Source: F23-D06 sp947165685 (GTDB lineage: Bacteria; Bacteroidota; Bacteroidia; Bacteroidales; WCHB1-69). From it: a stretch of DNA of 26,888 nt. This document shows positions 1-7,119 of this stretch, piece after piece (the first letter of the stretch is position 1; every line of letters begins with the position of its first letter). The stretch lies in assembly GCA_947165685.1 (NCBI GenBank), contig CAMVBK010000047.1, forward strand, positions 1 to 26,888, given 5' to 3'. The notes under the pieces were generated by a model. The model was not told where the DNA came from. It saw only the letters and a list, made by a program, of their open reading frames with translations, and ran no database searches. Both the position numbers and the translations under genes were made by a program.

Positions 1-44
1 GACTGTTAATCAGAGGGTCCAAGGTTCAAGTCCTTGAGGGAGCG
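1..44 (+). tRNA. tRNA-Asn(GUU), 3' part, cut by window edge
   Basis: The window opens inside a tRNA. Bases 3-9 read CTGTTAA, an anticodon loop with U33 and anticodon GTT (Asn). The T stem pairs 20-24 with 32-36 around the loop TTCAAGT, the 3' acceptor strand is 37-43, and the discriminator is G44, as expected for Asn. CCA is not encoded. The 5' half lies outside the window. Confidence 0.93.
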
Positions 45-52
45 CAAACGGA

Positions 53-86
53 AAGGCACTTGCGAATTCGTAAGTGCCTTTTTTTT
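53..86 (+). terminator. Rho-independent terminator after tRNA-Asn
   Basis: AAGGCACTT at 53-61 pairs with AAGTGCCTT at 72-80, and the loop contains a further self-complementary CGAATTCG. A run of eight T (79-86) follows. It lies 8 bases after the tRNA end. Confidence 0.9.
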
Positions 87-138
87 ACCGAGGAACTGTC
101 TGAGCGGAACAACTTGGTCAAGTTCCAAATTAAAATTG

Positions 139-146
139 TATTTTTG
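139..146 (+). promoter_or_regulatory. Bacteroidota -7 box for the pseudouridine synthase operon
   Basis: TATTTTTG followed by C fits TAnnTTTG. It lies 30 bases before the ATG at 177. A TTG at 114-116 is a possible -33 element, with spacing slightly long at 22 bases. Confidence 0.7.
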
Positions 147-176
147 CAAGATTTTTCATTAAGGGTATAATCATCG

Positions 177-1418
177 ATGAGCAGACAATTCAACAAGGAT
201 AATTCAGAGGAGGATTTCGCGCCGAGACGTGCGCCACGGAGACCCTCCCGCAATGAAGACAGACGTCCGGATTCTGGGAGAAAGCCTCGCCGGGAACGCT
301 TTGGCGAGGATGACGAAGAGGATTTTGGTCGGAAGTTTACCAAGAAACGGTTTTCGCGTGAAAACGACCGGGGACGCAAGTTTGCCCGCGACCGCAAGTT
401 CAACCGCGAGAGTGACCGTGACGACGAACAGGAACGCGGTTTCCGTCGAGAGGGCAACCGGGGGCGCAAGCATGACCGCGACTTCGACCGTGACCGTCAG
501 AAGGGGCGTGACCGTTCGTTCAAACGCGGTTTCCGTCGCGACGATGACGAGAGCAAGCCGAAGCGCCGCAATGTGGTCGCCGAGTCCGAGATTCTGACCG
601 AAATCATCGAACGCCGCAAGAGCGAGGGTCGCACCCTCCCGCGCAAGCAGCGCGTCCTCTCTTTGGAGTTCGAGGAGAAACACGGTCCCGTTCGTCTTAA
701 TAAATATATTGCCAATGCCGGCATCTGTTCGCGTCGCGAGGCTGATGTCCTCATATCCACCGGAGCCATCACTGTGAACGGCGAAGTGGTGACCGAGATG
801 GGCCACAAGGTGATGCCCACCGATGAGGTGCGCTACGGCGATAAGGTGCTTCAGCGCGAGAAACCCGTCTATGTGCTGCTTAACAAGCCCAAGGACTATA
901 TCACCACCACGGACGATGAACGCGGACGCGCCAACGTGATGGAACTGGTCAGCGATGCCTGCGAGGAACGCATCTACCCTGTCGGCCGTCTCGACCGCGA
1001 CACTACCGGGCTGCTGCTTTTCACCAACGACGGCGATCTCACCAAAAAGCTCACCCACCCGAGCTCCCAAATTGAGAAGACCTACGCCGTGGAACTTGAC
1101 AAGCCCTTCGCCTCTGTTGATATGGACATGTTGCGTAATGGCGTGGAGCTTCACGACGGCAAAATCACCCCTGACGACGTGGAATACGTCGGCGAGGGCA
1201 AGCGTGAAGTGGGGGTGACCATCCACTCCGGCAAGAACCGTATCGTGCGTCGAATGTTCGAGTCTCTTGGTTACGAGGTGGTTAAGCTCGACCGTGTGGT
1301 TTTCGCCGGTCTCACCAAAAAGGACCTGCCGCGTGGCCGCTGGCGCTTCCTCACCAAAAACGAGGTCAGCTTCCTGAAAATGCTTTCCAAGCCTAAAGAC
1401 GAATCAGAATCCCGATGA
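177..1418 (+). CDS. RsuA/RluB-family pseudouridine synthase with Arg-rich N-terminal extension
   Basis: This is a 413-residue RNA pseudouridine synthase that converts uridine to pseudouridine, probably in ribosomal RNA in the cytoplasm. Residues 1 to about 150 are very rich in Arg, Asp, Glu, Lys, Phe and Gly and look disordered. An S4 RNA-binding domain follows (about 172-220, VRLNKYIANAGICSRREAD), then the catalytic domain with the family motif GRLDRDTTGLLLFTNDG, in which Asp273 is the expected nucleophile. The core matches the RluB/RluE/RsuA group, but the N-terminal tail is much longer than in E. coli RluB. Such charged tails are common in Bacteroidota homologues. Its last codons overlap the ATG of the next gene (ATGA), so the two are probably translated together. 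The exact target uridine cannot be told from sequence. Confidence 0.93.
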   Translation: MSRQFNKDNSEEDFAPRRAPRRPSRNEDRRPDSGRKPRRERFGEDDEEDFGRKFTKKRFSRENDRGRKFARDRKFNRESDRDDEQERGFRREGNRGRKHDRDFDRDRQKGRDRSFKRGFRRDDDESKPKRRNVVAESEILTEIIERRKSEGRTLPRKQRVLSLEFEEKHGPVRLNKYIANAGICSRREADVLISTGAITVNGEVVTEMGHKVMPTDEVRYGDKVLQREKPVYVLLNKPKDYITTTDDERGRANVMELVSDACEERIYPVGRLDRDTTGLLLFTNDGDLTKKLTHPSSQIEKTYAVELDKPFASVDMDMLRNGVELHDGKITPDDVEYVGEGKREVGVTIHSGKNRIVRRMFESLGYEVVKLDRVVFAGLTKKDLPRGRWRFLTKNEVSFLKMLSKPKDESESR

Positions 1419-2659
1419 CTCCCGTGGAAATCATGTCGCCTGTAGGCTCGTATGAGTCGTTGTCTGCCGCCATCGCTGCAGGTGCCGGCTCGGTCTATTT
1501 CGGCGTGGGTGCCATGAACATGCGCTCCCGTTCCGCTGCCAACTTCTCTCTCGACGACCTCGCCAATATCGTTGGTATTTGCCACGAACACGGTGTGAAA
1601 AGCTACCTCACCGTCAACACTATTATATATAATGATGAAATAGAGCGGATGCATGAGCTGTTGGATGCGGCCAAGGCATGCGGCGTCACTGCCATCATCG
1701 CCTCCGACATGGCCGTCATCCAGTATGCTCGCGAAATTGGTGTCGAAATCCACCTTTCCACCCAATGCAATGTCACAAACGTGGAGGCGGTGCGCTACTA
1801 TGCCCAATTCGCCGATGTAATTGTGCTCGGCCGCGAGTGCCAGCTGAAGCATATTGCTGACATTTGCCAAGAAATTGGGGCTCAGCAAATTAAAGGGCCT
1901 AATGGCGAACTCGTGAAAATTGAGATTTTCGTGCACGGGGCTCTTTGCATGGCGGTTTCGGGCCGATGCTACCTTAGTCTCGACAATTACAACTCCCCTG
2001 CCAATCGGGGCGCGTGCTTGCAGCCCTGTCGCCGCGCTTACGAAGTACGCGACATCGAGGACGGCCTCGAACTGAAGGTCGAAAACCCGTACATTTTCTC
2101 GCCAAAAGACCTCTGCACCATTGGCTATCTCGACAAAATCGTGCGTGCCGGTGTCTCCATTCTGAAAATCGAAGGTCGTGGACGTTCTCCCGAATATGTC
2201 AAAATGGTGACCGAATGTTACCACGAAGCCCTGGATGCCATTTGCAACCAGACCTTTGACATTGAAAAAATCAACGGCTGGATGACCCGCCTGCGCAGTG
2301 TCTATAACCGTGACTTCTGGGACGGCTATTACCTCGGGCGCACCACCGGTGAATGGGCCGACAAGTATGGTTCGCAGGCCACCCGCATGAAACGGCGCAT
2401 CGGTAAGATTACCAATTACTTCGGCAAACTTGGCGTTGCAGAAATATGCATGGAGGAGGACAGCCTTTCCGTGGGTGACGACCTGCTCGTCATCGGCCCC
2501 ACCACCGGAGTCTATGAGGACACCGTGCAAGAGATTCGCGTGGATGATCAGTCCGTGGATAACGTTTCCAAAGGTGTTTACTGTTCCGTGAAAACCAAGG
2601 AATTGGTGCGGCGTGGAGACCAGGTGTATAAATGGATCTGGGTGAAAGACGAGTTTTGA
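1415..2659 (+). CDS. U32-family (peptidase U32 / RNA hydroxylase-type) Fe-S protein
   Basis: A 414-residue protein of the U32 family. The family signature is complete at about 170-188 (EIFVHGALCMAVSGRCYLS), with Cys178 and Cys185, followed by Cys201 and Cys205 in RGACLQPCRR. This gives four cysteines suited to an iron-sulfur cluster. Family members once called collagenases (PrtC) are now known in E. coli as RNA hydroxylation factors (TrhP on tRNA, RlhA on 23S rRNA) or ubiquinone hydroxylases (UbiU/V). A role in RNA modification is supported here by the ATGA overlap with the upstream pseudouridine synthase gene. Length fits the short TrhP-like forms. Which RNA it acts on is inference. No membrane segment or signal peptide is seen. 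Confidence 0.9.
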   Translation: MTPVEIMSPVGSYESLSAAIAAGAGSVYFGVGAMNMRSRSAANFSLDDLANIVGICHEHGVKSYLTVNTIIYNDEIERMHELLDAAKACGVTAIIASDMAVIQYAREIGVEIHLSTQCNVTNVEAVRYYAQFADVIVLGRECQLKHIADICQEIGAQQIKGPNGELVKIEIFVHGALCMAVSGRCYLSLDNYNSPANRGACLQPCRRAYEVRDIEDGLELKVENPYIFSPKDLCTIGYLDKIVRAGVSILKIEGRGRSPEYVKMVTECYHEALDAICNQTFDIEKINGWMTRLRSVYNRDFWDGYYLGRTTGEWADKYGSQATRMKRRIGKITNYFGKLGVAEICMEEDSLSVGDDLLVIGPTTGVYEDTVQEIRVDDQSVDNVSKGVYCSVKTKELVRRGDQVYKWIWVKDEF

Positions 2660-2711
2660 TTGTTTCGATTTTTTTCATCCACATCGAAAGATTGTGTGTG
2701 CATAAATTTTC

Positions 2712-2719
2712 TATTTTTG
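2712..2719 (+). promoter_or_regulatory. -7 box for the small lipoprotein gene
   Basis: TATTTTTG followed by C, 51 bases before the chosen ATG at 2771. A TTG at 2692-2694 could serve as the -33 element (17-base spacer, a little short). Confidence 0.6.
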
Positions 2720-2770
2720 CATCTTCAATAAAGGAAGTATTTGTTTAACAGACTTATAGGTTTTGAAAAA

Positions 2771-3199
2771 ATGAAAAAAATATTTGTCATCATTGCCCTT
2801 TTAACCCTTGTTTTCACTTCATGTGACAGCGGCGATGTCATAGGCGGCCGCTATTACGGCACATTCCATAACAATTCCAATAACCTGCGGGAGGCCGGCA
2901 GCCTAAGTTTCACCTATGTTAACCGAGACGATGGTATCTATTTTCTGATGAACGATTTAGTGGTGATGGGGCAGACTGACAAGCATAAATTTGCCGGTAT
3001 AGCATCTGTGTCGCAGCTTGAAGATCTTTTGAAAACTATGCCCGCTATTGACAGTATCCAGGTTTGCGATTCTACGGAGACCATCACGCAAATAGACGTT
3101 CAAGCTGAGTTCAAAAGCGGGTCGGTGCAATCCAATCTCACTTTCACCACCAGCAATGACAAAACGGTGAATGTGGATTTCACCGGATATTTCGAATAA
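2771..3199 (+). CDS. Small lipoprotein of unknown function
   Basis: The frame is open from a TTG at 2741, but the ATG at 2771 is a better start because it gives a standard signal peptide (MKKIFVIIALLTLVFTSC). The lipobox Cys is residue 18, followed by Asp-Ser-Gly. The mature part is about 125 residues, acidic and polar with alternating hydrophobic residues, and probably a small beta-rich domain. I do not recognise a family. The sequence after Cys is not a clear surface-export signal of the Bacteroides type. Its stop lies 4 bases from the stop of lgt on the opposite strand, whose product would attach the lipid to this protein. It has its own promoter, so it is probably monocistronic. Confidence 0.8.
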   Translation: MKKIFVIIALLTLVFTSCDSGDVIGGRYYGTFHNNSNNLREAGSLSFTYVNRDDGIYFLMNDLVVMGQTDKHKFAGIASVSQLEDLLKTMPAIDSIQVCDSTETITQIDVQAEFKSGSVQSNLTFTTSNDKTVNVDFTGYFE

Positions 3200-3203
3200 A
3201 GGC

Positions 3204-4094
3204 TTATTTTTTCGGCTGTTTTTCTTCCGGCTCCTCCTTATAGGGGCATTCCGGGTAGGATGGTTTCGCAAATGAATATGTCAAGCAACCTAACCCAATG
3301 AGAATCAGTGGAATACTGAGCCATTGGCCATTGTTGAGTATATGGCCGACCTCGCCCTGCACTTGTACTTCCTTGAAAAATTCGATGATGAAACGAGCGG
3401 TGAAAATCACTGTCAGCGTGATGCCGGAGGTGCGCCCTGCAGCCACTTTTCCTTTCGCGAATTTGAAATAATAGATGCATAGCCCGACGAATACGAGCAG
3501 ATAGACAACAGATTCGTAAAGTTGTGCCGGGTGACGAAGCGTTCCAGCCACGCCAAAGCCGCCGTAGAGGAAATCGAAAGCCCAGGGGACATCCGTGATG
3601 CGGCCCACAATTTCGTGGTTCATTAGGTTGCCGATTCGCACTAACGATGCGGCAATCGGTACTGCAATGGCCAGACGATCCAGAATCCACAGGAAGTTGA
3701 TTTTGTGTCGCCAGCAGTAGTAGATGAGAAATCCGAAAATGCCAATGACCCCTCCATGACTTGCAAGTCCTTGATAGCCAATAAATTTCCAATTTTCGTC
3801 AAAGGGAAGCAAAATCTGTAGTGGCGCCTTGACGAACATTTCCGGCTCATAAAACAGGAAATGTCCCAAACGCAGACCCACGATGGTCCACACAATCGTC
3901 CAAATGGAGATCTTGTCTAACAGTTTTTGCGAGAGATGCTCGGTTTTGAAGATTTGCTGCAAGGTGTAATATGCCAGCAGGAAGCCCAAGGCCAGCAGGA
4001 TTCCGTACCAACGAACTTCCACAGAGCCAAGGTGGAACGCCACAGGATTCACTTTCCATGTGATATAGCATAAAGTGTGATAAAACATACCCAT
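3204..4094 (-). CDS. lgt: Prolipoprotein diacylglyceryl transferase Lgt
   Basis: A 296-residue integral inner-membrane enzyme that transfers diacylglycerol from phosphatidylglycerol to the lipobox Cys of prolipoproteins. It has about seven membrane segments and the family motifs: HGG at 113-115, the signature RIGNLMNHEIVGR at 153-165 (Arg153, Asn156, Glu161, Gly164), HPAQLYE at 188-194, and Arg234/Glu238 late in the chain. The frame stays open upstream to 4190, but the ATG at 4094 is chosen because a -7 box (4117-4124) lies 22 bases before it and the extra residues are not Lgt-like. Another ATG lies two codons further in (4088). The charged tail EEPEEKQPKK is unremarkable. Confidence 0.95.
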   Translation of the reverse strand: MGMFYHTLCYITWKVNPVAFHLGSVEVRWYGILLALGFLLAYYTLQQIFKTEHLSQKLLDKISIWTIVWTIVGLRLGHFLFYEPEMFVKAPLQILLPFDENWKFIGYQGLASHGGVIGIFGFLIYYCWRHKINFLWILDRLAIAVPIAASLVRIGNLMNHEIVGRITDVPWAFDFLYGGFGVAGTLRHPAQLYESVVYLLVFVGLCIYYFKFAKGKVAAGRTSGITLTVIFTARFIIEFFKEVQVQGEVGHILNNGQWLSIPLILIGLGCLTYSFAKPSYPECPYKEEPEEKQPKK

Positions 4095-4116
4095 TGTTCT
4101 CTTATTTTTAGCGGTG

Positions 4117-4124
4117 CAAAAGTA
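4117..4124 (-). promoter_or_regulatory. -7 box for lgt
   Basis: On the minus strand this reads TACTTTTG followed by C, matching TAnnTTTG. It lies 22 bases before the ATG at 4094 and supports that start over the longer frame. Confidence 0.72.
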
Positions 4125-4215
4125 CATTTTTTTAGTTGAAAGTCGAAAATTGATTTGCAAATCGTGCATGGCAGTAAAAAAAAATTTCACCCTGTTGCCA
4201 TATCAAAAAAAAGTG

Positions 4216-4223
4216 TATTTTTG
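4216..4223 (+). promoter_or_regulatory. -7 box for tRNA-Cys
   Basis: TATTTTTG followed by C, ending 15 bases before the tRNA 5' end at 4239. It shows the same -7 box serves stable RNA genes. Confidence 0.72.
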
Positions 4224-4238
4224 CCGCACCAAATTCAA

Positions 4239-4309
4239 GGTCTCTTGGCCGAGTGGTTAGGTACCGGTCTGCAAAACCGTTGACTCCAGTTCGAATCTGG
4301 AAGAGACCT
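4239..4309 (+). tRNA. tRNA-Cys(GCA)
   Basis: A complete cloverleaf. The acceptor GGTCTCT (4239-4245) pairs with AGAGACC (4302-4308). The anticodon loop CTGCAAA (4269-4275) carries anticodon GCA. The T stem TCCAG/CTGGA encloses TTCGAAT. The discriminator is T4309 (U73), a known Cys identity base. CCA is not encoded. The outermost anticodon-stem pair, C4264 with T4280, is a mismatch. Confidence 0.96.
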
Positions 4310-4313
4310 CAAT

Positions 4314-4348
4314 GTTGAGACGCGATTTATCGCGTCTCAACGTTTTTT
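4314..4348 (+). terminator. Rho-independent terminator after tRNA-Cys
   Basis: A 12-bp stem, GTTGAGACGCGA (4314-4325) with TCGCGTCTCAAC (4330-4341), TTTA loop, then a T run to 4348. It starts 5 bases after the tRNA and ends 4 bases before the next promoter box. Confidence 0.92.
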
Positions 4349-4351
4349 ATG

Positions 4352-4359
4352 TATTTTTG
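4352..4359 (+). promoter_or_regulatory. -7 box for the GT-C / GtrA / PAP2 operon
   Basis: TATTTTTG followed by C, with only 8 bases between the box and the ATG at 4368. Transcription would begin almost at the start codon. Confidence 0.68.
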
Positions 4360-4367
4360 CAGCCGTT

Positions 4368-6035
4368 ATGAAACCGCAAAGACTGTTCTACATCTTGTTG
4401 GCAATCTGGGTGTTGATTGACCTGCTGCAGGCCATCGGCACTCCCTTGCACGCAGACGAGGCTTACTATGCCCTCTATGGGCGGTTTCTCGATTGGGGCT
4501 ATTATGATCATCCGCCTATGGTGGGCCTGATGACTTTCTTGAGCAGTCTTCTCTTCAAAGGCTACCTCTCCATTCGGTTTTTGACGGTGCTGCTACATGG
4601 TGTGACTGTTTTGCTGTTAGGTCTATGCGTTGAAGAAAAACTCACTTCCAACCGGGCGGTCGTGACCTTTTTCGCCATCGCAGCTTCCATCCCGATATTT
4701 GTCATCTACGGTTTCATTACCACCCCGGACGTTCCGATGCTCTTCTTCACCGCACTCTTCTTTTTGCTATATAAAAGGTATGTCAAGAAGCCGGGCTGGA
4801 AGTTGGCCATCTTTATTGGCATCACTATGGCCGCGATGCTCTACAGCAAATATATGGTGGTTTTGGTGATTGGCTTCGTGCTCTTGTCCAATCTTCGGCT
4901 GCTGAAAGACCCGAAGGTCGTTTGCGCGGGCCTTTTGGCGCTGGTTCTCTTCATTCCCCACATCTTGTGGCAAGTCAACCACGATTTTCCGAGCATTCAA
5001 TACCATCTGTTTCAACGGAATACGACATTCAAAATCCAATATTTGTTGGAGTATCTTCCCCTTCAGCTTCTGGTCTGCAACCCTGTGTGCCTGTCCCTTG
5101 CCATCTGGTTTTGTTGGAAAAATCGTGCCACCGCCGACAGATTTCTTCGGGCGTGCGGCTTCTCCGTCGTCGGCTTCCTCGTTTTCTTCTGGACGATGAC
5201 CGTCAAGGGTCATGCCGAACCGCATTGGACCATGGCCGCGGTAGTACCCATGATCTGTATCCTTTTCCATGAACTTTGTGAAGCGAAATGGGAAAAGTGG
5301 GTGAACTACGTGATGATTCCTGCCTCAGCTATTCTGCTCGTCTCGCGTCCTTTTGTCCCGTTTCTCGGCGATGAGGAATTCGAAATCCTGGAAGGTTGCG
5401 AATTTTTCTATGATAATATTGCCAACGAAAGTGCAAGAGGAGAAGCCCCGGTTCTTTTCGCGAGCTCGTTCCAGCTTCCATCCGTTTATTGGTTCCATAT
5501 TGGGGAGACAACTGCGTTGAGCTCGGTTTACAACCGCCGCACTCAGTTCGACATCTGGCAGTTTGACCGGAAGTATCAAGGCAAGCCGGTGTTGGTCCTC
5601 GAACCGGCGAATTACCAAATTCCCTATCCGGAAGAAAAGACGAAAGTCATCCACAATTGTAGCGGTAGAGAATATAACTTGTTGAAAGTAAATAATTTCC
5701 AAGGGGCAAACCGGATTGATGTTGATGTTGATGAATACCATCTGCAGAACGATACACTCCATCTGCAACTGACCTTACACAACACCTACGACCAGCCATT
5801 TGTTTTTGCGCATCCAGAACTTCCCGTGACACTGTATGTAGCATACAAATTTGAGGACGGAACGCATACCATAGCGTGTCCCGTCCCTGAAAATGTGCAG
5901 ATTCCCGCTGGTGGAAGCGTGAGCATTTCAACGGAGGTGCCGCGTGTTCCCGATGTTCCGTTCGTCATCTGTCTCGACAACCTCGTGTGCCGGTCTGTCA
6001 ACAGCAAACCTGTCAAAATCCAATGCCATGATTGA
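4368..6035 (+). CDS. GT-C-fold glycosyltransferase (GT39/GT83, ArnT-like)
   Basis: A 555-residue membrane glycosyltransferase of the PMT/ArnT type, which uses a polyprenyl-phosphate sugar on the periplasmic side of the inner membrane. After the first membrane helix comes the acidic motif HADEAYYALYG (Asp30-Glu31) and then YYDHPPM (45-51), both typical of the first periplasmic loop where the catalytic acidic residue sits. About ten hydrophobic segments cover residues 5-345. Residues about 350-555 form a soluble, probably periplasmic, beta-rich domain. It leads an operon with GtrA (8-base overlap) and a PAP2 phosphatase (4-base gap), suggesting work on lipid-linked sugars or on lipid A. The acceptor is unknown, and membership in GT39 versus GT83 is not certain. 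Confidence 0.86.
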   Translation: MKPQRLFYILLAIWVLIDLLQAIGTPLHADEAYYALYGRFLDWGYYDHPPMVGLMTFLSSLLFKGYLSIRFLTVLLHGVTVLLLGLCVEEKLTSNRAVVTFFAIAASIPIFVIYGFITTPDVPMLFFTALFFLLYKRYVKKPGWKLAIFIGITMAAMLYSKYMVVLVIGFVLLSNLRLLKDPKVVCAGLLALVLFIPHILWQVNHDFPSIQYHLFQRNTTFKIQYLLEYLPLQLLVCNPVCLSLAIWFCWKNRATADRFLRACGFSVVGFLVFFWTMTVKGHAEPHWTMAAVVPMICILFHELCEAKWEKWVNYVMIPASAILLVSRPFVPFLGDEEFEILEGCEFFYDNIANESARGEAPVLFASSFQLPSVYWFHIGETTALSSVYNRRTQFDIWQFDRKYQGKPVLVLEPANYQIPYPEEKTKVIHNCSGREYNLLKVNNFQGANRIDVDVDEYHLQNDTLHLQLTLHNTYDQPFVFAHPELPVTLYVAYKFEDGTHTIACPVPENVQIPAGGSVSISTEVPRVPDVPFVICLDNLVCRSVNSKPVKIQCHD

Positions 6036-6411
6036 TAGTGCGTTGATACTCAAGTTCTTGAAATTCTGTGCAGTCGGTTTTTCGGGTATGGCGGTCGATT
6101 TCGGTGCCACGTGGCTGTGCAAGGAGAAGTTCGGCTGGAACAAGTACCTTTCCAACTCCATCGGTTTCATTCTTGCCGCCACCAACAACTATATATGGAA
6201 CCGGCTGTGGACGTTCCAGAGCACCAACACAAACATCCCCGTTGAATACGGAAAATTCTTTTTGATTTCTCTTATCGGACTGGGAATCAATAATTTGGTG
6301 ATCTATCTTCTCCACGGTAAACTGAAACTCAACTTCTACCTCGCCAAAATCTTCGCCATCGGTGTGGTCACCGTCTGGAATTTTGTGATGAATTATCTGT
6401 TTACGTTTTGA
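6028..6411 (+). CDS. GtrA-family membrane protein
   Basis: A 127-residue protein with four predicted membrane segments and the GtrA layout: a short N-terminus, KFCAVGFSGMAVDF in helix 1, and NNYIWNRLWTF between helices 2 and 3. GtrA-family proteins are thought to move polyprenyl-phosphate-linked sugars across the inner membrane, or to assist the enzymes that make and use them. The frame is open from 5944, but the ATG at 6028 is chosen because it starts the family-like sequence and overlaps the upstream gene by only 8 bases, as in a coupled operon. No GT2 polyprenyl-phosphate glycosyltransferase (GtrB-like) partner is encoded beside it. Confidence 0.88.
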   Translation: MIDSALILKFLKFCAVGFSGMAVDFGATWLCKEKFGWNKYLSNSIGFILAATNNYIWNRLWTFQSTNTNIPVEYGKFFLISLIGLGINNLVIYLLHGKLKLNFYLAKIFAIGVVTVWNFVMNYLFTF

Positions 6412-6415
6412 TAAA

Positions 6416-7027
6416 ATGACCGAATTTTTCCACTCTTCCGCATTCGATTGGGACAAACAGCTGTTCCAGCTCATCAACGGCCATCACACGCCCTTTTGGG
6501 ACCAGTTCATGTGGGTGGTCACAAGTCATACTTTCGGCATTTTTTTTGCCCTTATTCTGGTTGCTGCCGTGATTTACTATTATCGGAAGTCATCTTGGAA
6601 AATTTTGCTGTTGATTACGGTTGTCGCTTTCTTAGCCGACACGCTTGGGGCACGGATTCTCAAGCCAACGGCAGCGCGGCTGCGACCGTCGCATGACGCG
6701 GAATACCATGGTGACTATAAGGTGCAGTTGCATCAAAGGAAAGATGGAACTTACTATTATGGAGGAAGATACAGCTGGCCGTCGAACCATGCCATCAACT
6801 ACCTCACGGCTTCCATTCTGTTCTTCCATTTCCTTCGTCCGAAAGTTCGGCGGCGATGGCTCTTGGCAGTGTTGCTTTTCGGCACGACGTTTCTGACCTG
6901 TTACAGCCGGGTGTATGTGGGGGTGCATTATCCTTTTGACATCTTCTGCGGCTGGCTGATAGCGGCTGTTTTAGCGGGATTGGGCATTTTGATTGCAAAA
7001 AAAATGAAAAAATTACGTATCCATTAA
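6416..7027 (+). CDS. PAP2-superfamily membrane phosphatase
   Basis: A 203-residue membrane phosphatase of the type-2 phosphatidic acid phosphatase family. All three motifs are present: KPTAARLRP (Lys83, Arg90, Pro91), PSNH (122-125, Asn in place of the usual Gly in PSGH) and SRVYVGVHYPFD (Ser164, Arg165, His171, Asp175). His125 and His171 are the expected catalytic residues. About five hydrophobic segments are visible. Family members dephosphorylate undecaprenyl pyrophosphate, phosphatidylglycerol phosphate, or lipid A (LpxE/LpxF). The operon position after a lipid-sugar transferase and GtrA favours undecaprenyl-pyrophosphate recycling or lipid A dephosphorylation, and the sequence alone does not decide. 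It is last in the operon and no clear terminator follows. Confidence 0.9.
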   Translation: MTEFFHSSAFDWDKQLFQLINGHHTPFWDQFMWVVTSHTFGIFFALILVAAVIYYYRKSSWKILLLITVVAFLADTLGARILKPTAARLRPSHDAEYHGDYKVQLHQRKDGTYYYGGRYSWPSNHAINYLTASILFFHFLRPKVRRRWLLAVLLFGTTFLTCYSRVYVGVHYPFDIFCGWLIAAVLAGLGILIAKKMKKLRIH

Positions 7028-7038
7028 GTTTTTTTCTT

Positions 7039-7046
7039 TATTTTTG
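7039..7046 (+). promoter_or_regulatory. -7 box for the FISUMP protein gene
   Basis: TATTTTTG followed by C, 12 bases after the PAP2 stop. The predicted leader before the ATG at 7120 is about 65-70 bases, the longest in the window. I see no riboswitch fold in it. Confidence 0.68.
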
Positions 7047-7119
7047 CACCCGAGAAATTCAGACACAAGCTTTTAAGCTGCATTAATAAAACATTCACAA
7101 GGTACAAAAATAAAACGAA

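Noticed and set aside
2663..2689. TTTCGAT at 2663-2669 and ATCGAAA at 2683-2689 as a terminator of the U32 gene.
   Set aside because: The 7-bp stem is A+T-rich with a 13-base loop and no T run follows it.
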